A stretch of DNA of 64,000 nt, from positions 73,572,716 through 73,636,715 of the forward strand of contig OY720642.1 of assembly GCA_963169105.1 (NCBI GenBank), written 5' to 3'. Under the pieces are notes generated by a model. The model saw only the letters and a program-made list of their open reading frames with translations. It was not told the DNA's origin and searched no databases. Below, piece by piece: positions 11,105 through 22,369 of this stretch. The DNA is from Ceriagrion tenellum (lineage: Eukaryota > Arthropoda > Insecta > Odonata > Coenagrionidae). A program made the translations under genes and the position numbers. Each line of letters starts with the position of its first letter. Position 1 is the stretch's first letter.

Positions 11105-11990
11105 ACAAGCGCAATTTGGGTATCTTTTGGCATTGCAACGAATAAGCTTGGGTGACATGCTAAATTTTTAATGAGTGGGTTTTATCCGAGTTCTGCCCTT
11201 CGTAAAAAGCTAGGTACCTTGAGAGTATAGACCTGCCTCTTAAAGCATTGTTGGTGCTGGATGGTGACCCAGGTCATGACCCGAATCTTGCCGCATCCAT
11301 CGAAGCAGAATACAACTTTGTGAGAGTGCTATTCCTTCCTCCAAACTCCTCTTCTTTGCTACAACCGATGGATCAAAAAGTAATTGCCAGTTTAAAAAAA
11401 TATATTTAGAAGAGGTGTTTGCTAAGTGCTTCGAGGAGCCTAGCCATCTGAATTCCATCTCTCTGAAAGATTTTTGGAAGTCACACTTCAACATTTTCGA
11501 GAGTATTCGTTTAATCGTGGACTCATGGAATGAAGTTTCCATCAGATGCCTGAATTCAGCATTGAGAAAGATTTGGCAGGAAGTTGCTCACAATTTTCAA
11601 GGCTTTGATTAAGAGCAAGTGATAGCGAGGAAACTATTGACCTCGATCATACATTAGGGCTTGAGGTGGATGAAGATGACATCGAGGAGCTAATCGACAA
11701 CCACAGAAGAGAGCTGAGCACTGAAGAACTCCAAGAATTGGAGAAAATGGTAGATGAAGAAGCGGCGAGGACGGCTCCCCAAAAGAAGGGAATATGGTGA
11801 CTCCTGAGGACATAAAAGAATTGCTCCCTGCTTGGGGTACAGTGAGAAGGATTGTAAAGAAACATCCTGATGTAGTACAGACTGAACTTTTATCCTGCAA
11901 CTATGAAGATAAAGTCATTGGACACTTGAAGAGACTTCATCTGGATAGGGTTAAACAAACCACCTTACGACAATTTTTCAAGTAAAATTT
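11105..11990 (+). pseudogene. Tigger transposase C-terminal half, broken
   Basis: Broken frames read YLESIDLPLKALLVLDGDPG at about 11218-11280, then RVLFLPPNSSSLLQPMDQKV at about 11325-11390, and finally VTPEDIKELLPAWGTVRRIV..HLKRLHLDRVKQTTLRQFFK ending at 11985. They match the DDE domain of pogo/Tigger transposases. The usual LLLDNAPGH has become LLVLDGDPGH, so the residue after the catalytic Asp is altered. An acidic stretch near 11640-11790 precedes the tail. Several stops and frameshifts. The minus-strand frames over it are shadows. Confidence 0.8.
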
Positions 11991-13103
11991 ACCATTTTCC
12001 TCTCAGGTTGAGCGTGCACATAAATAACTTTTTACCTATCAACGAGCATATATAAATATTGCCAGAGAAGTTACCATTGTTTTCCATATTAAGTTTGTTT
12101 GTTTTTAGTAAAGCCTCCATTAAAATAGTTATGACCCCTTCTTATGTGTTTTGTGTTTCTCGCTGCATGGATGCCTGAGTCTCCTAACCCCGAAGAGCCA
12201 AGTCAGCTGAAGAGGCCTGCAAGCAGCCGCAAAATACAGTCGACCCTCGCCAGAAACCCATGCTCCCCAGTGCCTGGATTATGTCGATAAGAAACCCTTA
12301 CAGGACGCTTGGCGCCGGCCAGGGGTGGCATACTCGCTTTAGGAAGGCATTTCATTGTTTGTTTTGTTTGAAGATGCCTGACGTACACTCAAATGGTCAT
12401 GCCGGTCGGGACACCTTGGAAATACTGGATTTTTGAATGAAATTCTTGATTCACGAAAGCATTGCGCATGTAAATTATTTATGGAAAGGTTTCCGCTGAA
12501 GTAATTGTGATTCACGGATGATTGTGTGGAATCAAAAGAAAGTTGCCTCATTGCCAAAGTTAGGTTCTTTCTAATCCACGTTAACTTCCCATTGCTTCAT
12601 AATGCGATAAAATATGAAGTCCCTGAAATTGAATCGTAGGTGGACAACACACTATGCTGCCCCCGTCATCGCTGCAGTGATGACAGGGGTGAGGATGCAC
12701 ATTTTGCATTAATGTTCATTGAAGGAAATTCAATGTGAAAATTTATTCTGTATTTGATGTTAATTTTAAATATTGGTTTAATAATATTTTAAATAATTTT
12801 AATCCAGGATATTTTGTATGCATTGGCTCTGTCGCGTACACTGAATGGAGTGGCGCTGATGGTCTTTAAACTGATTCCTCATCTGGAAATAATGCTGATT
12901 CAACATACAATGGAATTCACTTTACGAACGATCCTTCGGAACAGATTAATATTGTAAAGCAAGGGTCTACTGTATTAGCATTTATGTATGTATCTGTATG
13001 TGTATACTAATGGGCATATGGGTATGCAAACATTTCCTTGAAAACTACTGAACGTATTCTCCTGAATATGAATTCAATGGTGACGAGCATTTTAGGTATT
13101 AAA

Positions 13104-13262
13104 ACGAATGAAAAAAGCCTCCTCAGGAGTCCATCTGGATTGGGAGGTCCTTGACCAACGTTTCGGCTGCTTACACTGCAGCCATCCTCAGGGTGATGAG
13201 GGCGAAATGACTGTCATGGACCTCCCTACCGGGATGGAATCCCAAGAGGCCTTTCTTCATTC
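13104..13262. repeat. Foldback (inverted-repeat) element
   Basis: Bases 13104-13146 and 13220-13262 are imperfect inverted copies. The left arm reads gaatgaaaaaagcctcctca. The right arm, complemented, reads gaatgaagaaaggcctcttg. The loop contains ccaacgtttcggctg and gccatcctcagggtgatgag. Similar words (cctcagggtgg) occur in the larger foldback at 25439-26948. Confidence 0.7.
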
Positions 13263-13721
13263 TACTCACCAGGAAAATCTGAAATCATTTATAATTATGA
13301 AAGTGGAATTATCCAAAAGATTATTATGACAGCGGGCTGTTATGTAAGCATCTCTGATGATGAAACCTGCATTTAGCTCTATAGTGTCTTACTGGTGTGG
13401 GGATTTCTCTTGTACACTGTAAAGCAACCTGTAATTTTATACAGGCATGTACTATGTAAGGATTTTTTTAAAACTGGGTATCCGAACTACCAAAGAGTTG
13501 GCATTTAAGGGATTTGCGGTATGAGATATCGATAGGGATAAGCCCCAGATACACGAAAAATCTGTTTGATGCAGAAATAAAAGAGCCAAACTTTCTATTA
13601 GCAATGCATAGATGGTTACTTTTTTTTGGCTATGCAGCCATCTTTATTTATTGATCATTAATTTTACTCCTTCAGTTGCTCCATTGAAGACCTCTGAAGC
13701 GACAGGACTTTATTTTAGTAG

Positions 13722-13840
13722 GCAATCAAAATGAAATAACATTCTGCGTATAAATTTTTATTTTGAGTAAATACATTTACGCAATCAAAATGAGATAACA
13801 TTCTGTGTATAACTTTTTATTTTGAGTAAATATATTTAGG
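13722..13840. repeat. Two-copy 59-base tandem repeat
   Basis: The unit begins gcaatcaaaatgaaataaca and is repeated from 13781 with few changes (gcaatcaaaatgagataaca). Both copies end in tttattttgagtaaata. It lies in an AT-rich intron with no coding content. Confidence 0.75.
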
Positions 13841-14705
13841 TCATATTAGTAAGATTTTCTAAATAAGTGATATAATACATAAAAAGATAATAAAATTGAA
13901 TTACGTAATATAAATTATACATATAATGAACTAAGCTAAGTAAGGTCCTTGGATACAATTTGTCAAAGAATGGTTTATGTGTTGCATTATGTTTTGTTAA
14001 ATTTACTGGAATATGAATTAAAATGGACATTATCATGCCTGGAGAAATCGTCAATGACAATGAGAGTAATAAATGAGCTACTGTTTTGCTGACTTCTAGG
14101 CATTTCTTTGTAGTGGTGTTTGATACCACCGATAGACTCCTTTTTTACCTGCTATGGGCATCATATACTATTTGAATGTTGCTCTTGGCCGCCAGCTCTC
14201 CCCTTACTTTCAGCTTGAGTCTTTTTATTATGAATGTATTTGAAATTCATTTTATGTAGATAAGAAACTCAATGTATTTTAATTTATACTGGTGATGTGG
14301 GTAAAATTAGAAGCAGCACTCACAGTATTGGTGTATTGTAAGGAAATAGGATTCACTGTAGGAAATACTCCATAATGAAGAAATGACTCAGTGCTTTCCA
14401 CCCTGTTCTTTTAAAAGAAGGAACTCGTCATAATAATAATAAAATAATACATAATAGGTTTCAAATGATGATGTTAATACTTTGTGTTTTTTTCTAAATG
14501 AAATGTCAATGAAAGTACTGTGTTAAGTCGTCATTATTCTGTTTCTCTTTCAGAGTAGCATTGGTATTTGGTCCCATTTATTTAGTGCTAAGCATTTATT
14601 TAATTGAGAATATTAACCTTTCAAGCTTCTATGTGGTGAAGCGAGCAATGGTAAATATTACTTCCTATTAATTTATTTTGGTACCCATTCCTCTAAATGC
14701 ATCAG

Positions 14706-15019
14706 GGCAAGTCTTCTGTACAGAAGATGAAGAAGGAGAGTCCTTCAATGCGACATTCCTGTCTGACTTAAAGGAAGGTAGATGTGATGTCCCTCAAATC
14801 TCAGCAAACAATCACAGAAAAACCCTGGCAGTACTTCAAGAACAAAATCGGCAGACCTGCTCTCAAGATTATGGGTCTCAACCAATTCATGACACCCCTA
14901 ATAAAAGACTGAAGGAATTGATGCGTCGAAACACATTATGCCTTCCCCATCTGAAATCATCCTACCCAGCAGAAACTCAAGTACAAGATCCTCGAATCTT
15001 CCCAGAGGATAATTTAAAG
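14706..15019 (+). CDS. NuMA/Mud-like exon with conserved tail block
   Basis: The exon has an acceptor at 14704-14705 and a donor (gtattt) at 15020, and encodes 105 residues including the shared first Gly. It holds an acidic segment (CTEDEEGESFNATFLSDLKEG) of unknown role and then the block RRNTLCLPHLKSSYPAETQ, the main reason for the NuMA/Mud call. The acceptor pyrimidine tract is weak, but the reading frame and phase fit both neighbours. Confidence 0.82.
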
Positions 15020-15430
15020 GTATTTACATAATGCGTTTGAAGTAATTGTATCTACAAAACACTTATGGATAGCATTCAAAATGTACATTTTGTCTCATTC
15101 ATTGTAATTCTACATATGTTGGAATCCACTGGAAGCAAATATATACTCCAGTGAATTTTTCCTATAAATTGTATTTTGAGTGATATATTGGAAATATCCT
15201 CCATAATATAATACCCTCTAATTGGCGGGCAGAAAAATTGTTTCATATTAAGAGCATAAGCTACTCTGTATTTCATTTTTAATACTTAGATATGTAGATT
15301 ATCTTAAGTGAAATGTTTTTGTTTATTGTCAATTAATCCTCATCAGTGTGTGAAACTACGAATACTCTATGTATTTTCATTTTCAGGTTACTTCTAGTAA
15401 TGCATATAATGTGTTTGTAATTCCTTACAG

Positions 15431-15532
15431 GGTACCAACTCTCTTAAAGCTCCTCTCCTTAGTGGAAATCAGCCCAGAAGATTAAGCGGTAATGTTGGTG
15501 GGGACTTAAGGCGAAGGAAAGACAAAGGACAG
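15431..15532 (+). CDS. NuMA/Mud-like basic tail exon
   Basis: The acceptor is ttccttacag. The frame reads GTNSLKAPLLSGNQPRRLSG and then a run rich in Arg and Lys (DLRRRKDKGQ), ending in phase 0 at a weak donor (gttgca). An earlier donor (gtaatg) after the first 58 bases would break phase with the next exon, so the longer form is preferred. The basic cluster could serve as a nuclear localisation signal. Confidence 0.72.
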
Positions 15533-15914
15533 GTTGCAAACCATTTATAGTATATCTGGGTGGCCAGCTACTTAGTCTTTTTTTTAGTCACCCAAATTTG
15601 TCATATGAGCATGCTCTTATAAATATTGCATGCCACGCAGGCCTTTGATGCATGTAGATCAAATGTGTGATGGCAAAACTCAAATTTGTCTCTGTTTAAA
15701 ACTACCTCTTTATGCATTTACTGTATTGTGCTTTAATTCCAGACTTTTTTGTAATATTGGTACACAGCTTTGCTGCATAAAAAGGTATTTACTTCCAACA
15801 TCGTTTTACTTTAAAAATTGTCCTTTTTAGAAATTTGTGGCTGGCCACCCTGAATAGGTGACAGATTGTTAGTTTTTTCAGACTGTTGAGAGTGAAATTT
15901 GAATCACATTACAG

Positions 15915-15974
15915 ATTGCATACATGAAGCCAGGGCCTCCAACTCCTGGAAAGAATCGACGATCTTCTTTGCAG
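15915..15974 (+). CDS. NuMA/Mud-like small basic exon
   Basis: Twenty codons between an acceptor (cattacag) and a donor (gtgaat), in phase 0 at both ends. The translation IAYMKPGPPTPGKNRRSSLQ has a TP/PGK/RRSS pattern typical of phosphorylated basic tails; a proline-directed kinase site at TP is possible. Phase agrees on both sides. Confidence 0.75.
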
Positions 15975-16377
15975 GTGAATTTCCTTGGATTGAAAAATGA
16001 AATTCTTCTATCCCCTTTTCTGTTTTTTGTTTAATGCATCAGCAGATGACGCTTTGATGTTGCTGCTTTGGTGTTGCTGCTTTGGCTTGTGCATGAAGAT
16101 TTATGTATGCTGATTAAATTTCTGCAAAATGATGTAATTATTTAGTTTACAGAGTACATTCTGCTTATTGCTTGCTGACATTCTTCCAGTATTGTCTTTC
16201 ATTGTTATGCATGCTAAATTTACATCACATCTTTCAACCCTTATTGTGTGCATGGTGAAGAGCACATTTGCTATGGCACATTTTTCATTAAAAATTTTGG
16301 GACAAAATCTTGAGAGCTTTTTCTTTGTAATACAAAATATAGGGATGGGCTGCTACTGAAAATTGATATTCGACTCT

Positions 16378-16490
16378 AACCTCTTCCTTTCTTACCTTAT
16401 TTTCATACCTTACTTTCCCGTCCATACTTGCATACCTTACTTTCCTTTCCTTACTTTCCATGCCTTTCATTCCTTTTGTACCTCTCTCTT
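16378..16490. repeat. Degenerate pyrimidine repeat
   Basis: The stretch is almost wholly C and T on the plus strand, with repeated accttactttcc-like words at 16393, 16433 and nearby. It looks like an old short tandem repeat in an intron. The minus-strand frame at 16288-16470 is an artefact of it. Confidence 0.6.
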
Positions 16491-18353
16491 TCTGTTAATT
16501 TTTCTTGAGCAAATTTAAATTACTCTTTATCATCAGTTCTATCTTTTGAAACAAATGTAGGAGTATATGTTCCATTTGACACCATTTGTATCATTATTTA
16601 CCAAAGTTTTTGCAATACAAGTGTCTTGTTATTCTATTCTTCAATACCTCAGGTAAATTGACTGATCTATTGATAGGAATTAGTACATCAGTATGTATAT
16701 TTGACACCATGCATTCCCTTAATTCAATAACTTTAATTAATAATCCACTGAGGTTGAAACTGTCCATCATTTCAATCACCAATCACCAGTGAATACATGG
16801 TACACCAGGGAATACATGGAAACTTCTATTTTAAGCTTTATTTTATAAATATTTGAAGGGAAAATATCCGATTTAAAATAAATGTAATATTGAGAGAAAC
16901 TTAAGAAAAGAGGAAATGAAAATTATTTTGAAATTATTATGAAATTTGGAAATGATTGACTGGGGCCTTTAGAAGTGTAAAATATTTTTTTTAATGTAAG
17001 ATTGTAGAAGGTGAAATCTAAGTTTCATTCTATTTTTTTCATTGAATTTTTGTCTAGGTATTGAATAAACAGTATCATGGATTTACTTCGATACTCAATA
17101 CTTTTGATGGTACCGAGTATTGTCTGGGATCGAATCCCAACTATACAGTATTGTTTTGAACTTATTCTCAAATATTGCTCATCTGTAATAATTGACAGTG
17201 TTCATATGAAAAGATACTTTCAATCTTTAGTTCTATGGATGTTTAATAACTTTAAATAAATATCTTTAAATAACCATATCTGAAATACCAATTATGGATT
17301 GTCGCAATCTTTATGAATAGGAGAACTCTGTACATGTAACTTGTTAAACATCATTATTAAGTTTCACTTTAAGAGCCCACAAATATTTGACATGCAATTT
17401 CTTTAGCCAATATTTTTCATTGGTAGCATGGAATAGGAATATTTAAACTTAAGTACAAACTGAAAAAAACCTTTGCTTGATTTTACTAAAAAATATAAGC
17501 AATCTGGGCTTCCTCACAGACTAGCCAAATATTTATGCGGGCAAAAATACTTAGGATCTTCTCCAAATTGAGATTGCATGGGAGCTATGCATGAACTAAT
17601 GCTCTTCTTTGTAACCCAAAAACTGCTGTTGTAAAAATTCTCATGTTATCCCTGAGTATTTTGTAAATACATACTTGTAAAACATACTGCAACTTTTCAT
17701 AATCTTGAGTTTTTCATAAAAGGTCTCTAACCTAACTCTCTTCCTCTTACTTTTTCTCAAGAAAAGATAAATGGCTGTTTAATATCAGTTGTATCATTTA
17801 AAATTAATATTGGTGCTTATATTCCATTTGACACTTTTTATGTTATTATTAATGTGTAAATATTTATATGCATAACTATTTGTGTAAATTTGAGTTATGT
17901 GAAGTCTGCCTTGTAAACTGAAACAAGATCCTATAATAATGACATGCAGCAGTTTATATTACCAATTGAAAACCATTTTTATAAATCATGTGAGTATATA
18001 ATATATTTAATGAGTGAATGAGTCTGAGTGTGTTTCAGCTTGCAGCTCACTTAACATTTCTTATTTCATAATGAATGAAAGAGCAAGATATTATTGATGA
18101 TTTGAAGTTTAATGCTTTTTTTTAATTTAAAGAAGTCAAACTTCCCACATTTTCCATGAATATGCCCGTAAATCCTCTTTTATCTACCAAGAGGAGTAAT
18201 TATACTTTCAATCCATAAATTTTAATTGAGTTATTGTTACTTTTCAGCTGCTGTATTTTAGAATTTGCTTATCGTGGCCTGATCTCCACTTGCATGGAAT
18301 GAGTACTGAGGAAAATGTCAATTATTAACAGCACAATTTCTTTACACTTCCAG
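16480..18353 (+). other. Intron with one old duplicated stretch
   Basis: Bases around 16520-16610 and 17775-17860 resemble each other: both contain a atatcagttctatca-like word followed by tatattccatttgacac. They may be two copies of one old repeat. Otherwise only AT-rich intron is seen. Confidence 0.4.
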
Positions 18354-18449
18354 GGGAATGAGCTGCCCGCAGAGCAAAAAATCCAGTCTACACCAGGGCG
18401 CATTTTGTCATGGTTTGGGCGAAGGAGACGATCTGTCTGGGATGCTGAG
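18354..18449 (+). CDS. NuMA/Mud-like exon, Arg-rich motif
   Basis: The acceptor (acacttccag) is before 18354 and the donor (gtgaga) at 18450. The 32 codons are in phase 0 and include STPGRILSWFGRRRRSVWDAE. The GR..WFGRRRR core recalls the NTPKKLGNSLLRRG segment of NuMA in spacing only. The opposite-strand frame here is a shadow. Confidence 0.82.
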
Positions 18450-18888
18450 GTGAGACATCTTAGAAGAAAACACTGCAGACAACTTATTTCCAAAGCAACT
18501 GCAAAGTTTTGGCTCTTTCTCATTTTGATTTTCGCACTCGGTTGCTTGTTCACAAGTTCTTATTTCAGTTATCAACTGAATATCTCCTATCTGTAACTTT
18601 CTACTTACTTTGGTGACTTGCTCTAGTAAATGTTACTGTCCTCATAATTGTGCTTAGTAGTCTCTGTGAATACTAACCAAATTCTTCCTCTTTGTGCACG
18701 TACCTGTGAACATTTTAATTTACTCAAAGTATTTATTTTTATTTTTTATATAAAATTGTTTTGTCTGTTAGCTCTTATTTACCTGTTAACATGATTGTTA
18801 TGCTGTTGATATATTTGGAAATAAAATGTGGTTCTTTCATATCAATATAAATTTCACGAGAAGGATCATATTGAAGTAAAACTGTGTG

Positions 18889-19050
18889 CAGTAAAACATC
18901 TGCCTTACGAACTCACGCTAAACAAAAACTCAGACGAATGAACTAATGCCATTGGTCCTGCCAAATTCCTGATGTAAAAGCATTAGTAAATCTCTAATGA
19001 ATGAACTCCTGCTTTACGAAAACTCATGTTTAACGAAATGAAATATTAGC
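18889..19050. mobile_element. Possible pogo/Tigger-like fragment
   Basis: The stretch starts gcagtaaaacatctgcctta and repeats words such as ctttacgaaaactca and gtttaacgaa. This is the style of Tigger inverted-repeat ends seen at 9377 and 25546. No matching right end was found, so it is a fragment at best. Confidence 0.35.
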
Positions 19051-20910
19051 CCAGTCTTGTAATGTTTACCTCTTCATAACATATTGTGCTAAAAAAATTG
19101 CTTAATATTGTCTTTTGTGCATGGTTTTTGCGGTTTTAAAAGTAAAAAGGACCAATCAGTGACTCTGTATGAACTAGCCAGTCATAAAGCACCTTATTCA
19201 TCTTATTTTGGTAACATGCATCAGTGACTTTATATCGGCGTGGTCACAGAGATGTCAATAGGAATTTGCATCGGTAATCCCTGGTCAACTTAATCTGCGG
19301 TTGGGTGTTGTTGTAGCCGATATTTACATGCGACTGAGTGGCACAATCTGTGCATTTATTTATTACTTATGAATGAGTGAGAACATGGATGAATATTATC
19401 AGTTCTCAATGGCTGGGATTACTGTTGGATAGTGGCAACCCTGCTTGTAATGTAAACCCGTTATTGTTGTAGCCCTGCCAGCCTGGCCCATGGAAAGTCA
19501 ACTGTAGTTCATCCTGAGTATTGTTGCTACAAATTACTTAATTGGAATTCCTAAACAATAACCTGACAGTTACATACACAGCTTATTTCTGACATAGCAA
19601 ATGGACTGCCAGAAGGTCCTTTGTGAGCATGGAGGTTTTACCTCCATGGCTGTGCAGTGAAGTGAAATGTGGCACACAAATGAGAAACTGCGCATACACC
19701 GGCAGTAAACTATCAATTGTGAATGTTGAAGTTGAGCTTGGTTGAACTTTCACATTCTCGGTTGAAGTAAGCAATTAATGTTTTCTTGCTATAGTAATGC
19801 ATACGTGAGCACCTGTGTATTCAATTCAACTTAGAAGTTGAAGTTAACATGGATGCCAATCATAAACTGAGCTTCAATTTCTATCAAAGGGAGCACTAGG
19901 GATAAATGATAGTGGTTCTCTGCAAAATTTTTACCTTTAATTGAATTCTCCACACCACTTTTCCTGGAATTCACGGGGCAACATTGGACTCCATAATACG
20001 TTCATGCTGTGATGCAATATGCCAATCACCTTCTGGAGATGAACTCTCGATTAAAGAACTGGCAAAATATTGGTCTCTTGAATTTTGTTATTTAGAGGTT
20101 TTACCATAATTATCATATATACATCCATGTACTGGAGTCATCTTGTCCGGCACTTTGTCGATGTCTTTATCTATTATCAAAGAGTAAGGAACTCTTAAGA
20201 GGCTCATTCTTATGAACTGTTCAGTTGTAGGGGGTGAAAGTGTGTTCAGTCACTTTAGGTGGGTATTTATTAGGTTTATTATATTTGACAGGGTAAATGC
20301 AAAAGAGAACATTAAGTCATTGCTATCTTTAGGACTGGGTGGATTCCCAAACAAAATATTACTTCCTCAGCCTACAGTAGACACTCAGACGCTAGGCTTT
20401 GGTGAGGATAATGTGTAGGTCCTTTTCACCCACTGAAGACAAATTAGCATCGAAGAAGAGACAGGCTGTTATGAAGGACACTAGTAGGCAAAAGTGCTGG
20501 GGGAATGTGAAAAATTGAGCTGGATTGATGAGGGGCTTTGCTGTGTAAAAATTCCAATGAGCTTGATATTATTTTGGTTGTAAATTTTAGTTGTGCCTAG
20601 CGCAAAGCAACATTTTCATGATTTCCATTTTTAATTGTCAGTGAAGACAATCCTAATCAAGATTTAGGCTGCCTTGTTACTAAAGGCATCTCCCTACTTC
20701 CAGATTGAAACATTCACCTCATTGCAGTGCTAAGTCTACTAAAATATTTCATTGTTAATTGATTTGTTAAGTATTCCTTTGATGAGATGAATTAATGAGT
20801 GATTTTTGTAATATACTGCTGCATAGTTTGACAACGAACCAAGATTGTGTTTTTGGGACTATTCATCACAAAGGAAAATGTATTTTATAATTAATGTCCA
20901 CTTTCGTATG
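19050..20910 (+). other. Long intron, no recognised content
   Basis: Part of the 10.2-kb last intron of the NuMA/Mud-like gene. Short open frames (for example 20212-20418) have no family resemblance, and I see no clear repeat ends. Confidence 0.5.
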
Positions 20911-20918
20911 CTATATTT

Positions 20919-21480
20919 TAGGGATGAGTTGATTCCACTTTTCTTCGTTTCCGATTCATATTCTGATTCTTTCAAATTGATTCTTGATTATGATTCCATC
21001 GACTCTTATTCCTAATAACAGGTGGGATCTTAATGTACCATTAGCGTAGGACTATTATTTTAATTCAGGTATTGGCTGAAATGAAATAACAAAGACAATT
21101 TAGTCGCTCAAAAATTACATTTATTAACATATAGCTATTATATCCTCAGCTTATTGAGGTAGATAAAAAGTACAAATTGATAGCCTACGCCCAAAATTAA
21201 TGAGACAAATGTGATGTGATAAATGAAATTTGATTGGAATATTTATCCATCTGGAGTCGGTGGAATCAAGAATCGACATTTGGATTCGACTCATCCTTAA
21301 TATTTAGGGAACCTTACGTCTCTACTTACTATCAAGTTACCTAGATACCTTGGCCATTTCTAATAGTATTTCAAGGTTTCTGTTTCTTAGGCATGGATGT
21401 TTGGCTTGAGCATCAAAAATTGTATAAACATAGTCCAAATGTGGAATGGAGAATCGACATTTGGATTCAACTCATCCTTA
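20919..21480. mobile_element. hAT-like MITE with duplicated right end
   Basis: The ends are TAGGGATGAGTTGATTCC on the left and GGATTCAACTCATCCTTA on the right. They are flanked by an exact 8-base target duplication, CTATATTT, at 20911-20918 and 21481-21488. A second copy of the right end (gaatcgacatttggattcga) lies inside at 21261-21297. No coding potential. Confidence 0.8.
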
Positions 21481-21921
21481 CTATATTTATAACGATTGGA
21501 CTCAAAGGTTTTTCTCTATGAATTATTTAAGAGAATGGTCTGTTACAAATGCCAAAAATCCTGCACTTTTTTCTCTCTTTGCAATAAAAAATTGTACGTT
21601 TATGGTAATAGTAATCAGTGTGCGTGCTTAAATTCAAAATGAAATGGGTGAAAGTTTGATGTAATTTGTATTCATGTAGGTGCACTAGTTATTTTCAATC
21701 AACACTCAAACTTATCTCCATATTCTTTTGGCCAACAGTAATGTCTGCCACTTGCTGATTGGGCAATAGCATCCTTGGATGAATTTTATAATCTCACACC
21801 TAAATTTGAGTTGGGTCCCTTCAGTGATTTATTGAGAACTTGTGTCATTGGTGTACTTATTTCAAAATCATGCTTCACTTATGATGTGTCTCTTGGTCCA
21901 TCTGTTGTATAAGGTGATAAG

Positions 21922-22066
21922 CTGTGGTACCCTTGGCACCCTTCATTAAAAGCAGGCTAATGCCGACACCAGGTTTTACTTAACCCTTACTTCAATCTTT
22001 TGATAATATGTCCCTTACCAATTCATCGGCATATCCTCTATGGTGGAAATGATACCAATTGTTGGC
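21922..22066. repeat. Dispersed repeat, copy 1
   Basis: It contains acccttggcacccttcatta, agcaggctaatgc and accaggttt. The same words in the same order occur at 49554-49670. It is probably a SINE or LINE tail; the class is not clear. Confidence 0.6.
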
Positions 22067-22369
22067 TGATTTCTTAAATAACCAGCCACCTTAAACTGGT
22101 AAATGATAGGTTAAATGTACTATTTTGTTTTATCTACTACACCCATGTAAAATTAGTTTCTTTCAGAAGATGAGCTGCTATGCACATATGTGATTTATAT
22201 TTGCTTACTTATTTCAGTTGTCACTAACTTTTCTCTTTTCATTAACTTTCACTTTTCTTCGAATACTCATTTATTTTTCTGTATTTAGAAATTTATGTTA
22301 GTGTATTCTGTAGATTTGCAATATAACCTTCTCCAAGTTAATCTGGGGTTTATATGAAGTGTAATGTAA

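Larger units (their letters stand above)
9377..12972 (+). mobile_element. Tigger (pogo-type) DNA transposon, interrupted
   Basis: The ends are inverted copies: CAGTAGACCCCTGCTTTACG at 9377 and GTAAAGCAAGGGTCTACTG ending at 12972. Each is flanked by TA (9375-9376; 12973-12974), the target duplication of the Tc1/mariner group. The right half codes for the end of a pogo/Tigger transposase on the plus strand. The left half is replaced or interrupted by an LTR-retrotransposon piece on the opposite strand (about 9516-11098), so the N-terminal DNA-binding part and first catalytic Asp are not seen. Both halves carry stops. Confidence 0.85.
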
